From Pseudochelatococcus contaminans (lineage in GTDB: Bacteria; Pseudomonadota; Alphaproteobacteria; Rhizobiales; Beijerinckiaceae): a stretch of DNA of 64,000 bases. A program made the position numbers and the translations under genes. Shown in pieces: positions 40,578 through 51,200 of the stretch. Under the pieces are notes generated by a model. That model had not been told where the DNA came from, made no database searches, and worked only from the letters and a program-made list of their open reading frames with translations. The stretch is from assembly GCF_014195635.1 (NCBI RefSeq), contig NZ_JACICC010000001.1:558001-622000 (forward strand). Direction: 5' to 3'. Each line of letters opens with the position of its first letter. Within the stretch, counting starts at the first letter, position 1.

Positions 40578-42701
40578 TCAGATATCAAGATCCGTCGCGA
40601 AGGCCGCGCGCTCCTGAATGAAGGAGAAACGTGCTTCCGGCTTGTTGCCCATCAGCCTGTCGACGGCCTCGCCGGTGGCTGGCCGCGAGTCCTGATCCAC
40701 AACGACGCGCAGAAGAGTGCGGCGGCGCGGGTCCATTGTCGTTTCCTTCAACTGGGCCGGCAGCATCTCGCCAAGACCCTTGAAGCGGCCGATCTCCACC
40801 TTTTTTCCCTTGAAGGTCGTGCGCATGAGTTCCTGACGGTGCGCCTCGTCTTTTGCGTAAACCGTTTTGCCGCCATGCGTCAGGCGGAACAGGGGCGGCA
40901 CGGCCAGATAGAGGTGCTGGCCGTCGATCAGACGCGGTGTCTGCTGCCAGAAGAAAGTGATGAGAAGCGATGCGATATGCGCACCGTCGACATCGGCGTC
41001 GGTCATGATGATGACCTTGTCATAGCGCAGGTCTGCCTCGCGATAAGCCGAGCCGGACCCGCAGCCAAGCGCCAGCATCAGATCCGAAATCTGCTGATTC
41101 TGGATGAGTTTGTCCCTGCCGGCCGAGGCCACGTTCAGGATCTTGCCGCGCAGCGGCAGAATGGCCTGCGTGGCGCGGTCGCGCGCCTGCTTGGCCGAGC
41201 CGCCTGCCGAATCGCCCTCGACCAGAAAAAGCTCCGACCCTTCCGCGCCTGCGCGCGTGCAATCGGCGAGCTTGCCTGGCAGACGCAGGCGGCGGGTGGC
41301 CGTTTTGCGGGCGACCTCTTTTTCGGCGCGGCGGCGCAGCCGCTCCTCGGCGCGCTCCACCGTCCAGTCGAGCAAGCGTGATGCCTGCTGCGGCGCGGCG
41401 GCGAGCCAGTGATCGAACGCGTCGCGCACGGCGCTCTCCACGATGCGCGCGGCCTCCGTGGTCGCCAACCGATCCTTTGTCTGGCCCTGAAACTCCGGCT
41501 CACGGATGAACACGGACAGCATCGCCGCGCACGACACCATGATGTCGTCGGCGGTGATCTGCGCTGCTCGCTTGCTCTGGTTGACGCGTTCGGCATGATC
41601 GCGCAGGCCGCGCAGCAAAGCCGTGCGCAGGCCCTGTTCATGCGTGCCGCCTTCCGGCGTCGGAATGGTGTTGCAATAGGACGCGACGTGGCCGTCGTCC
41701 TGCGTGTACCAGGCGATCGCCCATTCCAGTGAACCATGCGCACCGGTGGGCCCGGAGGTTTTGCCGTTGGCGGCGGATTTGTCGATCCTGCCCGAGAAAA
41801 TCGTGTCGACGACAAGCTCGCGGCCTTCGATGTCCTGCGCCAGATAATCTCTCAGGCCGCCGGGAAAACGGAAGGTCGCCTCAGTCGGAACCTTGCTGCT
41901 GGGCGGCAACAACTCCGGCGCGCAACGCCAGCGGATTTCGACGCCGGCGAACAGGAACGCCTTCGAACGTGCCATGCGGAAAAGCCGTGCCGGATCGAAT
42001 CGCGTATCCGGCCCGAAGATCTCATGGTCTGGCCTGAAACGCACGCGTGTACCGCGGCGATTGTTGACCCGTCCCACGGTGGCGAGGGGACCAAGCGGCA
42101 GCCCGCGCGAAAAATCCTGCCGGTAGAGCGTCTGGCCGCGCGCCACCTCGACTTCAAGCTTCTCCGACAGTGCGTTGACGACAGACACGCCGACGCCGTG
42201 CAGGCCGCCGGATGTTTCGTACACCTTGGAATCGAACTTGCCGCCGGCATGCAGGGTGGTGAGGATCACCTCCAGCGCCGACTTGTCGGGAAACTTGGGG
42301 TGCGGATCCACTGGAATGCCGCGGCCGTTGTCGGTGACGGCCAGAAATCCATCGGCGAAAAGCTCGACTTCGATAAACGTCGCGTGGCCGGCGACGGCCT
42401 CGTCCATGGCGTTGTCGATCACTTCGGCGAAGAGATGGTGCAGCGCCTTCTCGTCCGTGCCGCCGATGTACATGCCCGGACGCCGGCGAACCGGCTCAAG
42501 CCCTTCCAGCACTTCGATGGAGGAAGCATCGTAACCGCCTTCGGCAGCCGGGGGTAGCGGCGCGGCTTCACGCTTGACGGCAGCAGCCGCTTTCGCTGCC
42601 TGTGCCGGACGCGCCGGGGCTGGCTTGGCCGCCGTGGGGGCAGCCGGAGAGGCTGCGTCATCACCCTCCGGTGCGCCGAAAAGATCGCTGCCGTTCGTCA
42701 T
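40578..42701 (-). CDS. parE: DNA topoisomerase IV subunit B
   Basis: ATPase subunit of topoisomerase IV, which decatenates daughter chromosomes with ParC. The 707-residue reading has an Ala/Pro-rich N-terminal tail (to about 55), the GHKL ATPase with EVIDNAMDE (93-101) and DNGRGIP (124-130), the GGLHGVGVSVVNALS ATP lid, and a TOPRIM domain with LVEGDSAGGSAKQARDR and DADVDGAHI. Synteny and the short insert pattern favour ParE over GyrB. The start is either this ATG (MTNGSDLFGAPEG) or one 7 codons upstream. parC is not in the window. Confidence 0.93.
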   Translation of the reverse strand: MTNGSDLFGAPEGDDAASPAAPTAAKPAPARPAQAAKAAAAVKREAAPLPPAAEGGYDASSIEVLEGLEPVRRRPGMYIGGTDEKALHHLFAEVIDNAMDEAVAGHATFIEVELFADGFLAVTDNGRGIPVDPHPKFPDKSALEVILTTLHAGGKFDSKVYETSGGLHGVGVSVVNALSEKLEVEVARGQTLYRQDFSRGLPLGPLATVGRVNNRRGTRVRFRPDHEIFGPDTRFDPARLFRMARSKAFLFAGVEIRWRCAPELLPPSSKVPTEATFRFPGGLRDYLAQDIEGRELVVDTIFSGRIDKSAANGKTSGPTGAHGSLEWAIAWYTQDDGHVASYCNTIPTPEGGTHEQGLRTALLRGLRDHAERVNQSKRAAQITADDIMVSCAAMLSVFIREPEFQGQTKDRLATTEAARIVESAVRDAFDHWLAAAPQQASRLLDWTVERAEERLRRRAEKEVARKTATRRLRLPGKLADCTRAGAEGSELFLVEGDSAGGSAKQARDRATQAILPLRGKILNVASAGRDKLIQNQQISDLMLALGCGSGSAYREADLRYDKVIIMTDADVDGAHIASLLITFFWQQTPRLIDGQHLYLAVPPLFRLTHGGKTVYAKDEAHRQELMRTTFKGKKVEIGRFKGLGEMLPAQLKETTMDPRRRTLLRVVVDQDSRPATGEAVDRLMGNKPEARFSFIQERAAFATDLDI

Positions 42702-43074
42702 CTTGCCTGCCCGAGTTCCCATCCGTCGATTTACGCTCCTGCCGCCTTACGTCCGCCGCGACGATCCCGGCGCATGCACGAATGCACCGGCACGAAGCGA
42801 ACGGACAGGAAACATGCAGGTGCGCCGGCAACTGTCAAGAGGCAAGCAGCCGCAAAACGGCGCCGGCGAATCCCTCCACACTATCGTTATACGATGTTGC
42901 GCCAGCGTTGCAGCCGCCGGGCGGGCAGGATGCAACGCCTTGTGCAAGCCGTACACAGGCGGTTTGTTTGCGGATGCGGCGCGGGTGGTGGCGAGCGCCA
43001 GGCATCGTGCTATCGTGCGGCCCGAATTCCGGTCGATATGGTGCCAGTTCAATTCTTGCAGCAGGGATTATCGC
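42702..43074. promoter_or_regulatory. divergent gene-free region between parE and the rhomboid gene
   Basis: About 370 bases. Promoters for both divergent genes are expected here. The plus-strand frame of the rhomboid gene stays open through it, but the encoded sequence is Arg/Ala/Cys-rich and unlike a rhomboid N-terminus. No RNA gene or repeat is recognised. Confidence 0.4.
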
Positions 43075-43938
43075 TTGTCCGACGATTTCAATGCCGAGGG
43101 CCGCAACGGTCATTCCCCGTCAGATCCGGCATTTCGCCAGCCGCCTTATCGCAGGCCCGCGTTTCGCGAACCGGCCTTCAATGTTCCCGGTGTCGTGCTG
43201 GGGATCATTGCGGTGCTCTGCGTCATTCATGCCGTGCGCATGATGCTGCCGGCGGAAGACGATTCCTACGCCATGCTGATGCTGGCTTTCATTCCGGCCC
43301 GGCTGTCGCTGTGGTTCGATCCGTCGCTGGCGCAGGGTCTGTTCGAGGCGGCGTTCAACGGCGGCGGTCTGCAAATGGCGTTGACGCGCTTCGTGCTGAC
43401 GGAAGGGTCGGCACCGTGGTCGGTGCTGACTTACGCCGCGCTGCACGGGTCATGGATGCATCTGGCTTTCAACGCGGTCTGGCTGCTCGCTTTCGGCACG
43501 CCGGTCGCGCGCCGCTTCGGCACGGTACGTTTTCTGGTGCTGTTCATCGCGGCTGCGGTGGCGGGATCGCTGTTCTATTGGGTGATGCGGCCGCTCGATG
43601 TCACACCGATGGTTGGCGCTTCCGGAGCCATTTCGGGCGTGATGGCGGCAGCGGCGCGATTTGTGTTCGGGCCGGGAAAAATGGCCATGTTCGGCCGTTC
43701 TACCTCCATCCTGTATGCGCCGGCACAGCCGCTCGTCGGGCTGCTGGAGAACAAGCAGGCGCTGGGCTTCATCATTGCATGGCTGGTAATCAACCTTATC
43801 GCGGGCTTCGCTTCCGGCGCCTTCGGGGCCGATGGAGAAATCGCGTGGGAAGCGCACATCGGCGGATTTCTGGCCGGACTGGTGCTGTTCATGCCGCTCG
43901 ATCCCATACCGCGCGCGCCGCGTCATCCGCGCGCCTGA
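43075..43938 (+). CDS. rhomboid family intramembrane serine protease
   Basis: Intramembrane protease that cuts within membrane helices. The 287-residue reading has a short polar N-terminus, a first helix at about 38-57, the HGSWMHLAFNAVWLLAFG loop/helix (124-141), the catalytic Ser183 in the GASG motif (VGASGAISG) and His261 in EAHIGGFLAG, so the dyad is intact. The start is a TTG preceded by AGGGA; no ATG lies between it and the first helix. Proline-rich residues 20-36 precede the membrane part. The substrate is unknown. Confidence 0.85.
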   Translation: MSDDFNAEGRNGHSPSDPAFRQPPYRRPAFREPAFNVPGVVLGIIAVLCVIHAVRMMLPAEDDSYAMLMLAFIPARLSLWFDPSLAQGLFEAAFNGGGLQMALTRFVLTEGSAPWSVLTYAALHGSWMHLAFNAVWLLAFGTPVARRFGTVRFLVLFIAAAVAGSLFYWVMRPLDVTPMVGASGAISGVMAAAARFVFGPGKMAMFGRSTSILYAPAQPLVGLLENKQALGFIIAWLVINLIAGFASGAFGADGEIAWEAHIGGFLAGLVLFMPLDPIPRAPRHPRA

Positions 43939-44219
43939 TCGCCTGATGCCTGATCCCGTCATGCGTCGTTCTCTATGAGGAAATGCGGGAGGTGGTCTTT
44001 CGAACTTGTCAAATGTTCGACCTTGCCAAGCGGCGGTGCCGGGGGCACACTCCTTGGCTGATGGCATACGAAGGCTGTATCTGCCCAAGGGCAAGCGCCG
44101 GATGACGCCGTTCGATGGGTTCGCCGACAAGCGCTCGATAGAGGCGCATGGTGGGCCGTGTTCGCGGGGCGGCTGAATGCCGGCGGACATATGCATCGAC
44201 AGGAACAGGGGAGGTTGAC

Positions 44220-44654
44220 ATGACGACTGTTGCCGCAATCCTTGCGTCCAAAGGGCGCTCGGTCATAACGATTTCGCCCCAGCGCAGCTTGCATGAGGCC
44301 GTTGATGTTTTGTCGACGCGCGGTGTCGGCGCGCTGGTCGTGACGGGCGTGGACGGGGCTGTGCTCGGCATTCTGTCGGAGCGCGACGTGGTGCGCGTGC
44401 TCGGCAGCGATGGCGTGCGGGCGCTCGATAACACCGTCTCACGCATCATGACATCGCGGGTGAAGACCTGCACGCCCTACGACACCATCGACGAACTCAT
44501 GGCGATGATGACGGAAGGCCGCTTCCGTCACGTTCCCGTGATCGCTGACGGTAAGCTGGCGGGGATCGTTTCCATCGGCGACGTGGTTAAATGGCGTCTT
44601 GCGGAATTCGAGACCGAGCATCAGGCCATGCGGGAATATATCGCGACGGCCTGA
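44220..44654 (+). CDS. CBS domain-containing protein
   Basis: A 144-residue protein made of a tandem pair of CBS motifs (a Bateman module), about residues 8-64 and 75-133, with TISPQRSLHEAVDVLSTRGVGALVV and GRFRHVPVIADGKLAGIVSIGDVVKW. Such modules bind adenosine nucleotides and act as energy or redox sensors; the partner is unknown. The GGGGAGG ribosome binding site 5 bases before the ATG fixes the start. The 281 bases between it and the rhomboid gene hold no gene I can support. Confidence 0.92.
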   Translation: MTTVAAILASKGRSVITISPQRSLHEAVDVLSTRGVGALVVTGVDGAVLGILSERDVVRVLGSDGVRALDNTVSRIMTSRVKTCTPYDTIDELMAMMTEGRFRHVPVIADGKLAGIVSIGDVVKWRLAEFETEHQAMREYIATA

Positions 44655-44676
44655 GGGGAGGGGCGGTTCCGGGGGA

Positions 44677-45708
44677 TCAGTCTACTGAATTCCCATCGTC
44701 GCCGGTGAGGTATTCCAGCAGATCCGGCAGGGTGCGTTCCATGGCCTTCTCGCCCAGCGCGATGATGTCTGCCGCGCGGTGGAAATCGAACAGGCCGACA
44801 TCCGACAGGCGGGGCGTGACCATCACGTCCGGCGGGTCGCCCGCGAGGCGGGAGCGGGCGATGCGATCCTGCGTGATGTTGAGCACGTCCATCAGCACGG
44901 TGCCGAGGCCCGGCGGGCGCGGGCGTTGAGATTGGCCTCGGCCGCCGGGAATTGCATTCTGAAGAGGTTGGAAGAACCGCCGCAACAGATTGTCGTTGGC
45001 TTCTTCGGTGCCGTCCCCCGGTTCGTCGTCGATGTCTGAACCGGCTGCATGTGCGATGGCGGCGCGCCCCCGCAACTGGCCGTTGAGGTTGACGGCGAGG
45101 ATCGCTTCCGCGCCGAGCACGCGCGCGGCGTTGACGGGTATCGGGTTCACGAGTGCGCCATCCATCAGCCAGCGACCGTCAAGCGCAACCGCGTCGAAAA
45201 CACCGGGCAGTGCGTAGGATGCCCGCAGCGCTTCCGCCAACGGGCCGCGCGTCATCCATATTTCGTGGCCGGAACCCAGCTCCGTCGCCACTGCGGCAAA
45301 GCGCAAGGGCAGATCCTCTATGCCAAGCTCGCCGAGATGCTCCAGCAGCAGCTTCTGCAAACGATCGCCAGCGAGAAGCCCCGAGCCGTTGAGGTGAAAA
45401 TCCAGCAGGCCGACCACGCGCCGGGTGGTGAGGGAGCGGGCAAACTCCTCCAGCTCGTCCAGCTTGCCCGCGGCATAGCACCCGCCAACGACAGCGCCGA
45501 TGGACGAGCCAGCGATGACGGATGGCCGCAGGCCTTCGCGCAGCAGCACCCGCAGCACGCCGATGTGTGACCATCCCCGCGCCGCGCCGCCGCCCAGCGC
45601 CAGTCCGAAGCGCATGCCGGCAGGAGAATCGGTGCCCGCCGTCGCCTGTCGCCGGGCCAGCTCGTGCCCGCGAGCGTGTTCCCTGCCTGCCTTCCGGCGC
45701 TGATTCAT
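44677..45708 (-). CDS. patatin-like phospholipase family protein
   Basis: Predicted serine lipid acyl hydrolase (RssA/NTE-like). The 343-residue protein has the oxyanion glycine motif LGGGAARGWSHIGVL (38-52), the nucleophile elbow GSSIG (67-71, Ser69) and the catalytic Asp in WLMDGALVNPIPV, so the Ser-Asp dyad is intact. The C-terminal part contains a Pro/Arg-rich loop. The start is uncertain: the ATG giving MNQRRKAGRE is used; another lies 6 codons upstream. It is convergent with the CBS gene (22-base gap) and divergent from tamA. Confidence 0.9.
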   Translation of the reverse strand: MNQRRKAGREHARGHELARRQATAGTDSPAGMRFGLALGGGAARGWSHIGVLRVLLREGLRPSVIAGSSIGAVVGGCYAAGKLDELEEFARSLTTRRVVGLLDFHLNGSGLLAGDRLQKLLLEHLGELGIEDLPLRFAAVATELGSGHEIWMTRGPLAEALRASYALPGVFDAVALDGRWLMDGALVNPIPVNAARVLGAEAILAVNLNGQLRGRAAIAHAAGSDIDDEPGDGTEEANDNLLRRFFQPLQNAIPGGRGQSQRPRPPGLGTVLMDVLNITQDRIARSRLAGDPPDVMVTPRLSDVGLFDFHRAADIIALGEKAMERTLPDLLEYLTGDDGNSVD

Positions 45709-46097
45709 GATTGCGTTGCCTGTCATCAAGGAAAAATGGCTTGGGCCGCAGAATAGCACACCTCGCCGTCGATGCCGGAATTATCCGGCGCAACGCCGGT
45801 CTGGTCCACGGTTATGCTGCTGGCCGGGGGCATGTGCTTCATCCGCGTGGCGAATATCGAATTTCTGCCACTGTTAACCAATAGCCAAGCGGTGATGGTT
45901 ACATTACTCGCGCGACTTGCCAGATTCTGCCGCGGCAAATGCCTGCTCACCGCAGGAAACGGTAGCAGATTCATTGGTCAAGCGTGCAGCCAGTGTTGCG
46001 CACGGGCGGCATGTTTCTGAAATCGCGCCGGGTGCAATGCATCTTTCGCGCCATGATGGTATATCGTTGAACAGTTGCATTGGAGGCCCGAAGGCGC
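45709..46097. promoter_or_regulatory. divergent gene-free region between the patatin gene and tamA
   Basis: About 390 bases without a supported gene. The promoter of tamA-tamB is expected here on the plus strand and that of the patatin gene on the minus strand. No RNA gene, repeat or operator is recognised. Confidence 0.4.
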
Positions 46098-48212
46098 GTG
46101 TTTGAAGACCGGACCATCCTGCCAGCCGCGCCGACCGGCCGAACTGCAGCCGACAGGGGGCAGATTGCCGGGCTTCCGGGCGCGCCGTTTCCGCGTGCGC
46201 GCCTTGCGGTGTTCGGGTTGGCGCTTGCCGTCTCCACCACGCTGACGGCGGGCACTGCCGGAGCGCAACTGCTTGCCCCGGAGCCTTCATCGACGGAAGA
46301 TACAGGCGAAGCGCCGCGCCGGTCGTTCTTCGGGCGGCTTTACGACAGCATCCTCGGCCGGGAGCCTGAAGCCGAAGAGGAAGAAGCCTTTCCCGTGCCG
46401 GATGGCGTGCCATACACGGTGACGTTCGAGATTCCCGATGACAGCGCTGCCACGCAGCTCGAACAGGTGTCGGACCTGGAGCGTCTGCGCCGCCAGTTGC
46501 CCTCGGGCGCGATCGGGCTCGTGGCGCGCGCCAATGCCGATAAATCGCGGCTGATCTCCGGCCTTGAGGCGCTGGGCTATTACGATGGCAGGGTGGATAT
46601 TCTGCTGGCCGGCGATCCGTTGGATAGTTCGCGCGTCACCGCTGGTATCGAGGCCGCACGCCGTTCCGGCCCTGTGCCGGTCACGGTCATCGTCAAGCCG
46701 GGTCCGCGCTATGTCTTTGGCCGCTTCGCGCTTGTGGACGCCAACACCCGCCGGCCGCTGCCCTCACCGGATTGGGCGAAGATCGGCCTCGTTGCAGGCG
46801 ATCCGGCACTGAGTTCAACCGTGCTGAGCGCCGAAAGCGCCATCGTCGGGCAGTTCCGCAATCAGGGATACGCAATGGCGCGCGTGCCGGGGCGGCAGGC
46901 CACGGTCGACCACGCCACGCGGACGATGGACCTCGTCTTTTACGTCGATCCCGGCCGCCTGGCCACGTTCGGGCCGGTCACTGTGTCGGGTACGGACAGG
47001 CTCAACCCGGATTTCATCACCGAACGTGTTCCTTTCAAGGAGGGCGAGGTGTTCTCGCCGGAAGCGGTCGCGCGCATGCGGCGTGAACTGAGCGCTTATG
47101 ACGTATTCAATTCAGTGCGCATCGTGGAGGCCGACCATCTCAACCCGGACGGCTCCCTGCCTATCGAGATTCAGGTGAGCGAGCGTTTGCCGCGCTTCGT
47201 TGGCTTCGGCGCGAAGTATTCCACGACCGAAGGCCCGGCGGCGAACGTCTACTGGGGGCACCGTAACCTGTTCGGCGGGGCGGAGCGTCTGCGGTTTGAG
47301 GCGCAGGTGTCCGGCTCGGATGTGGACACCATCAATGGCCGCTCGCGAGCGCGCACCGTCGACAAGCTCGGCTACAAGATCGGCGCTACCTTCCTGAAGC
47401 CCGGCATTTTCACCGTCAAGGACGATCTCATCGCCGAGGCGGCGGCGCTGCGCGAAATCGCGAAGACCTATACCCGGCAGGGCTTCATCGGCTCCATCGG
47501 CGTGAAGCGGACTTTCTCGGACGAGCTGTGGGGCCAGATCGGGCTGGATCTGGAGCGCGCCAAATATACCGCGCCGACCAACACGAGTTATACCAACAGC
47601 GGCTGGTATACGCTCGTGGGCGTGCCGGTGCAGCTTAATTACGACAACACCGGCGACAAGCTCAACCCGACGCGCGGCGTGCGTGTGGCGGCCAAGGTGA
47701 CGCCTTATCCGTCCTTCCTCGGTTCCACCGTGGACATGACCAAGGTGGATGTGACGCTCTCCGGCTATCTGCCGCTGGATAGCGATGCGCGTTATGTACT
47801 GGCCGGGCGCACACGGGTCGGCTCGATTTTCGGCGCGGGAATGGACGATATTCCCCCGCCGCACCGCTTCTTCGCCGGCGGCGGCGGTTCCGTGCGCGGC
47901 TACGATTACCAGAGCCTCGGTCCGAAGGATTCCGCCGGCGTCGTGGTCGGCGGCCGCAGCCTGTTCGAGGCTTCGGCGGAGGTGCGCGCCAAGATCACCG
48001 ATACCATCGGCGTGGTGGCTTTCGCGGATGCCGGTATGGCCTTCGCCTCATCCACGCCGGAATTCGATGAATCACTGCGGTATTCGGCCGGTCTGGGCTT
48101 GCGCTACTACACCGGCATCGGCCCGATCCGGCTCGATGTCGCACGCGGCCTCAACCGTGAAAAGGGCGATCCGCCCTATGGAATTTACATCAGTCTGGGA
48201 CAAGCGTTTTGA
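46098..48212 (+). CDS. tamA: translocation and assembly module protein TamA (Omp85 family)
   Basis: Outer-membrane component of the TAM complex, which helps insert or transport envelope proteins and lipids with TamB. The 704-residue protein has an N-terminal signal region (helix RLAVFGLALAVSTTL, cleavage after GTAGA), a charged stretch, three POTRA-like repeats (about 90-360) and a C-terminal 16-strand barrel with the Omp85 VRGY motif (GGGGSVRGYDYQSLGP) and final aromatic residue (SLGQAF). The GTG start is preferred over a TTG 6 codons upstream because GGAGG sits 10 bases before it. Its stop overlaps the TTG start of tamB. Confidence 0.93.
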   Translation: MFEDRTILPAAPTGRTAADRGQIAGLPGAPFPRARLAVFGLALAVSTTLTAGTAGAQLLAPEPSSTEDTGEAPRRSFFGRLYDSILGREPEAEEEEAFPVPDGVPYTVTFEIPDDSAATQLEQVSDLERLRRQLPSGAIGLVARANADKSRLISGLEALGYYDGRVDILLAGDPLDSSRVTAGIEAARRSGPVPVTVIVKPGPRYVFGRFALVDANTRRPLPSPDWAKIGLVAGDPALSSTVLSAESAIVGQFRNQGYAMARVPGRQATVDHATRTMDLVFYVDPGRLATFGPVTVSGTDRLNPDFITERVPFKEGEVFSPEAVARMRRELSAYDVFNSVRIVEADHLNPDGSLPIEIQVSERLPRFVGFGAKYSTTEGPAANVYWGHRNLFGGAERLRFEAQVSGSDVDTINGRSRARTVDKLGYKIGATFLKPGIFTVKDDLIAEAAALREIAKTYTRQGFIGSIGVKRTFSDELWGQIGLDLERAKYTAPTNTSYTNSGWYTLVGVPVQLNYDNTGDKLNPTRGVRVAAKVTPYPSFLGSTVDMTKVDVTLSGYLPLDSDARYVLAGRTRVGSIFGAGMDDIPPPHRFFAGGGGSVRGYDYQSLGPKDSAGVVVGGRSLFEASAEVRAKITDTIGVVAFADAGMAFASSTPEFDESLRYSAGLGLRYYTGIGPIRLDVARGLNREKGDPPYGIYISLGQAF

Positions 48213-51200
48213 TCGGTCGTAACGGATACAGGCGCAGACGGGGGCGCATCGGTATCGGCGGGATGCTGCTGCGGGTGCTGGCCGTTATCGTTGTCGTGCT
48301 CGCGGGTGGCTTCCTTTTCCTGACGCGCACGGATACGGGCCGCGCCACGCTGGTCGGCATCGTGGAGAGCGTCGCGAACAGCCCTGATCTCACGCTTGCC
48401 ATCGGGCGGCTGGAAGGCGCTGTCCCGTTCGACATGACGATGCGCGACGTGCGTGTCGGCGACGCTCAAGGTGTGTGGCTCGATGTGGATCGGGCGCGGC
48501 TGGCCTGGCGGCCATTGTCGCTGTTCGGCGGCGTGCTCGATATCGAGGTGGTGGAAGCCGATAAGGTCAACGTCGCCCGTGCGCCGGTATCGGCCGCGAA
48601 AACGGAGCCGGAGGAAGCTTCCAGCGGTGGCGGCCTGCCGCAACTGCCGTTCGGCATCACGCTGGAGCGTCTCGCTGTCGGCGAAGTGGCGCTGGGCGAA
48701 GCGCTGTTCGGACAGGCGGCGAGTTTGAGTGTCGCCGGGGCGGCGCAACTCGTGGACTACAGGCAGGGGCTGAATGTCGATCTCACCGTCGATCGCATCG
48801 ACGGGCAGGAAGGGCGCATCGTCAGCCGGTTCGGATTCGCGCCGGAGGGCGACATCCTCACCCTCGACGTGACGGCGCAGGAGCCGGCGGGCGGCATCGT
48901 CTCGCGTCTGGCCGGCGTGGAGGATCTGCCGCCGTTGGCGTTCGCGGCCAAGGGCGCAGGGCCGCTCGACGACTGGAAGGGCCAGCTCGTGCTCGATCTT
49001 GCGGGCAAGGCGGGCGCGAACGGCGTGATAACAGTGAAGCGTCAGGATGCCGCGCGCGTCCTCACAGCAACCGTCAATGCCGATATCGCCGCTCTGTTGC
49101 CTGATACCATTGCACCGCTGGTGGCGGGGCAAAGCGAGGTTGCCATCGCAGCCCGCTTCAACGATGCCGGGCCGATCGAGGTGACGCAGGCGCGTCTCAC
49201 CTCCGCCGCCGCGCAGGTTGAGGCCAGTGGCCGCTTCGTTCCCGAGACCGAAGACGTATCCGCCACCGCCACAGTCAACGTGGGGGCGCCATCCGCTTTC
49301 ACGGCTCTGTCGCCCGTGCCGGTATCGTGGTTCGGCGCGACGTTGCGGGCGGATGTCGGCGGCTCGTTGTCGGCATTGACGGTTTCCGCAACCGCATCTG
49401 CCGCCCAACTGGCGGCGGAAGGTTATGGCGCGGACGATATCCGGATTGCGCTTGATGCACGCAGCAACGGCGACGTGCGCGAGGAAACGACGCGCTTCGA
49501 TTTCACGCTCGACAGCAATATTGCCGGGGTGTCGACGCCTGACCCGGCGCTGTCACAGGCGCTTGGCGATTCGGTTGCGTTGAAGGCGCGCGGCAACTTC
49601 GAACCGTCGCTGGTCGCCCGATTTGATGAGGCGCATCTGGCGCTCGCACCGCTGTCGCTGCGCTTCACCGGCCTTGTCGATCCCGACGAGGTGATCGGCA
49701 AGATCGCGTTGGACCACGCGAACCTTGCAGCCCTGCGCGCCTTTGCCGGCCCCGAAATCGCCGGTGCGGCGAAGCTCGATGCGGATGTGGATGTGGCGTT
49801 CGACATGTCGCGCCTCACCGTCACGCTGAATGGCGTCGTGCAGGATTTGCGGACGGGCGTGCCTGTCGCTGATAATTTGACGGGCGGCAAGGTTTCTCTG
49901 TCCGGCGGCGTCAACCGTACGGAAGACGGCAGTTTCGGCTTCCGTGATTTCAAGGTGCTGGGCGCGCACGTCAGCCTGAACGCCGATGGCGCGGCGACAC
50001 CGCAGCGTGCCGATGTGCATGCGAAGCTGGCACTACCTGAACTCGCCAAACTGGATCCGCGATTGCAAGGCGAGGGCGCCGTGACGTTGGCGCTCACCGG
50101 CAACCTCGAAAACCTCGATGGCATTGCAACGGTTTCCATCCCAAAGGCGCGGGCCATGGGGCGTCCGGTTGAGGGCCTCAAGCTCGATATCAACGCGCAG
50201 AACCTGCTTGGCGCACAAACCGGCTCCCTGTCGCTCGGCGGGTCGGTGGACGGCAAGCCCGCGCGCGGCACGGGTCGCTTCGCGCGGGGTGAAGACGGTT
50301 CGGTGCAGGTCAGCGACCTGAATATCGGACTTGGATCTGTGTCCGTCACCGGCGCTGTTGCTATGGACGCGGCGCAACTGGCCAGCGGGCGCGTCAACAT
50401 CGTTGCAGGCAATCTCGCCGATCTAGGGCCGCTTCTGCTCACGGATCTTGCCGGGCGTGTCAATTTGCAGGCCGATCTGACGTCCGAGGGCGGCGGGCAG
50501 GGTGCGCGTGTTGCGGGCACGGTTGAGCAGTTTGCCGGTTTCGGCGCATCCGTTCGGCAGGCTCGAATCAATGCCACGGGTCGTGATCTGCTGCGCCAGC
50601 CGGTGCTTGATGCCCGCGTCGAGGTGGAAAACGTCAACGCCAGCGGCGTGGATATAGCGCGCGCCACCGTGACCGCGCAGGGCAGCGGCACGGCCAACGA
50701 CATCCGCCTCAACGGTGTCGTGCAGGGCGCGGATGTCAATGCAGCCGCCAGAGTAACGCTCGGCGACGCGACGAGCATCGTCATCAATCAGGCGCGTATG
50801 TCTCGCGGCGGGCAGAACATCGATGTGCAGCCGAATGCGCGCATCGACATTGCCGGCGGAGATGTCCGCGTGTCCGATCTGGAGGTGCGCTCCGGGCAGG
50901 GCCGTCTACGCCTCTCGGGTGCGGCGGGCAGCCGGCTCGATCTGGCCGCGACCATCCAGAACTTCCCGCTGGCCATCGCGGAACTTGCCGCACCGGGGCT
51001 CGGCCTTGCCGGTACGCTGTCCGGCGAGGCGAACATCTCCGGCGCGGCTGCCAGCCCGGATGGGCGATACAGGCTCAACATTGCCGGTCTCAGTCTGCCG
51101 GCGATGGCCAACGCGGGTCTTCAGCCGCTGGCGATTGCCGCAAGCGGCGCGCTGGGGCAGGGCCGTGTCACGACCGACGCCACCATTCGCGGCCAGAATA

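Noticed and set aside
42574-43074. Upstream extension of the rhomboid frame
   Set aside because: It overlaps parE on the other strand and is rich in Arg, Ala and Cys; no rhomboid N-terminus looks like it, and the TTG at 43075 has an AGGGA site.
49423-50787. Minus-strand open frame of 454 codons inside tamB
   Set aside because: It is Ser/Pro/Arg-rich antisense of a GC-rich gene and has no start context or domain.
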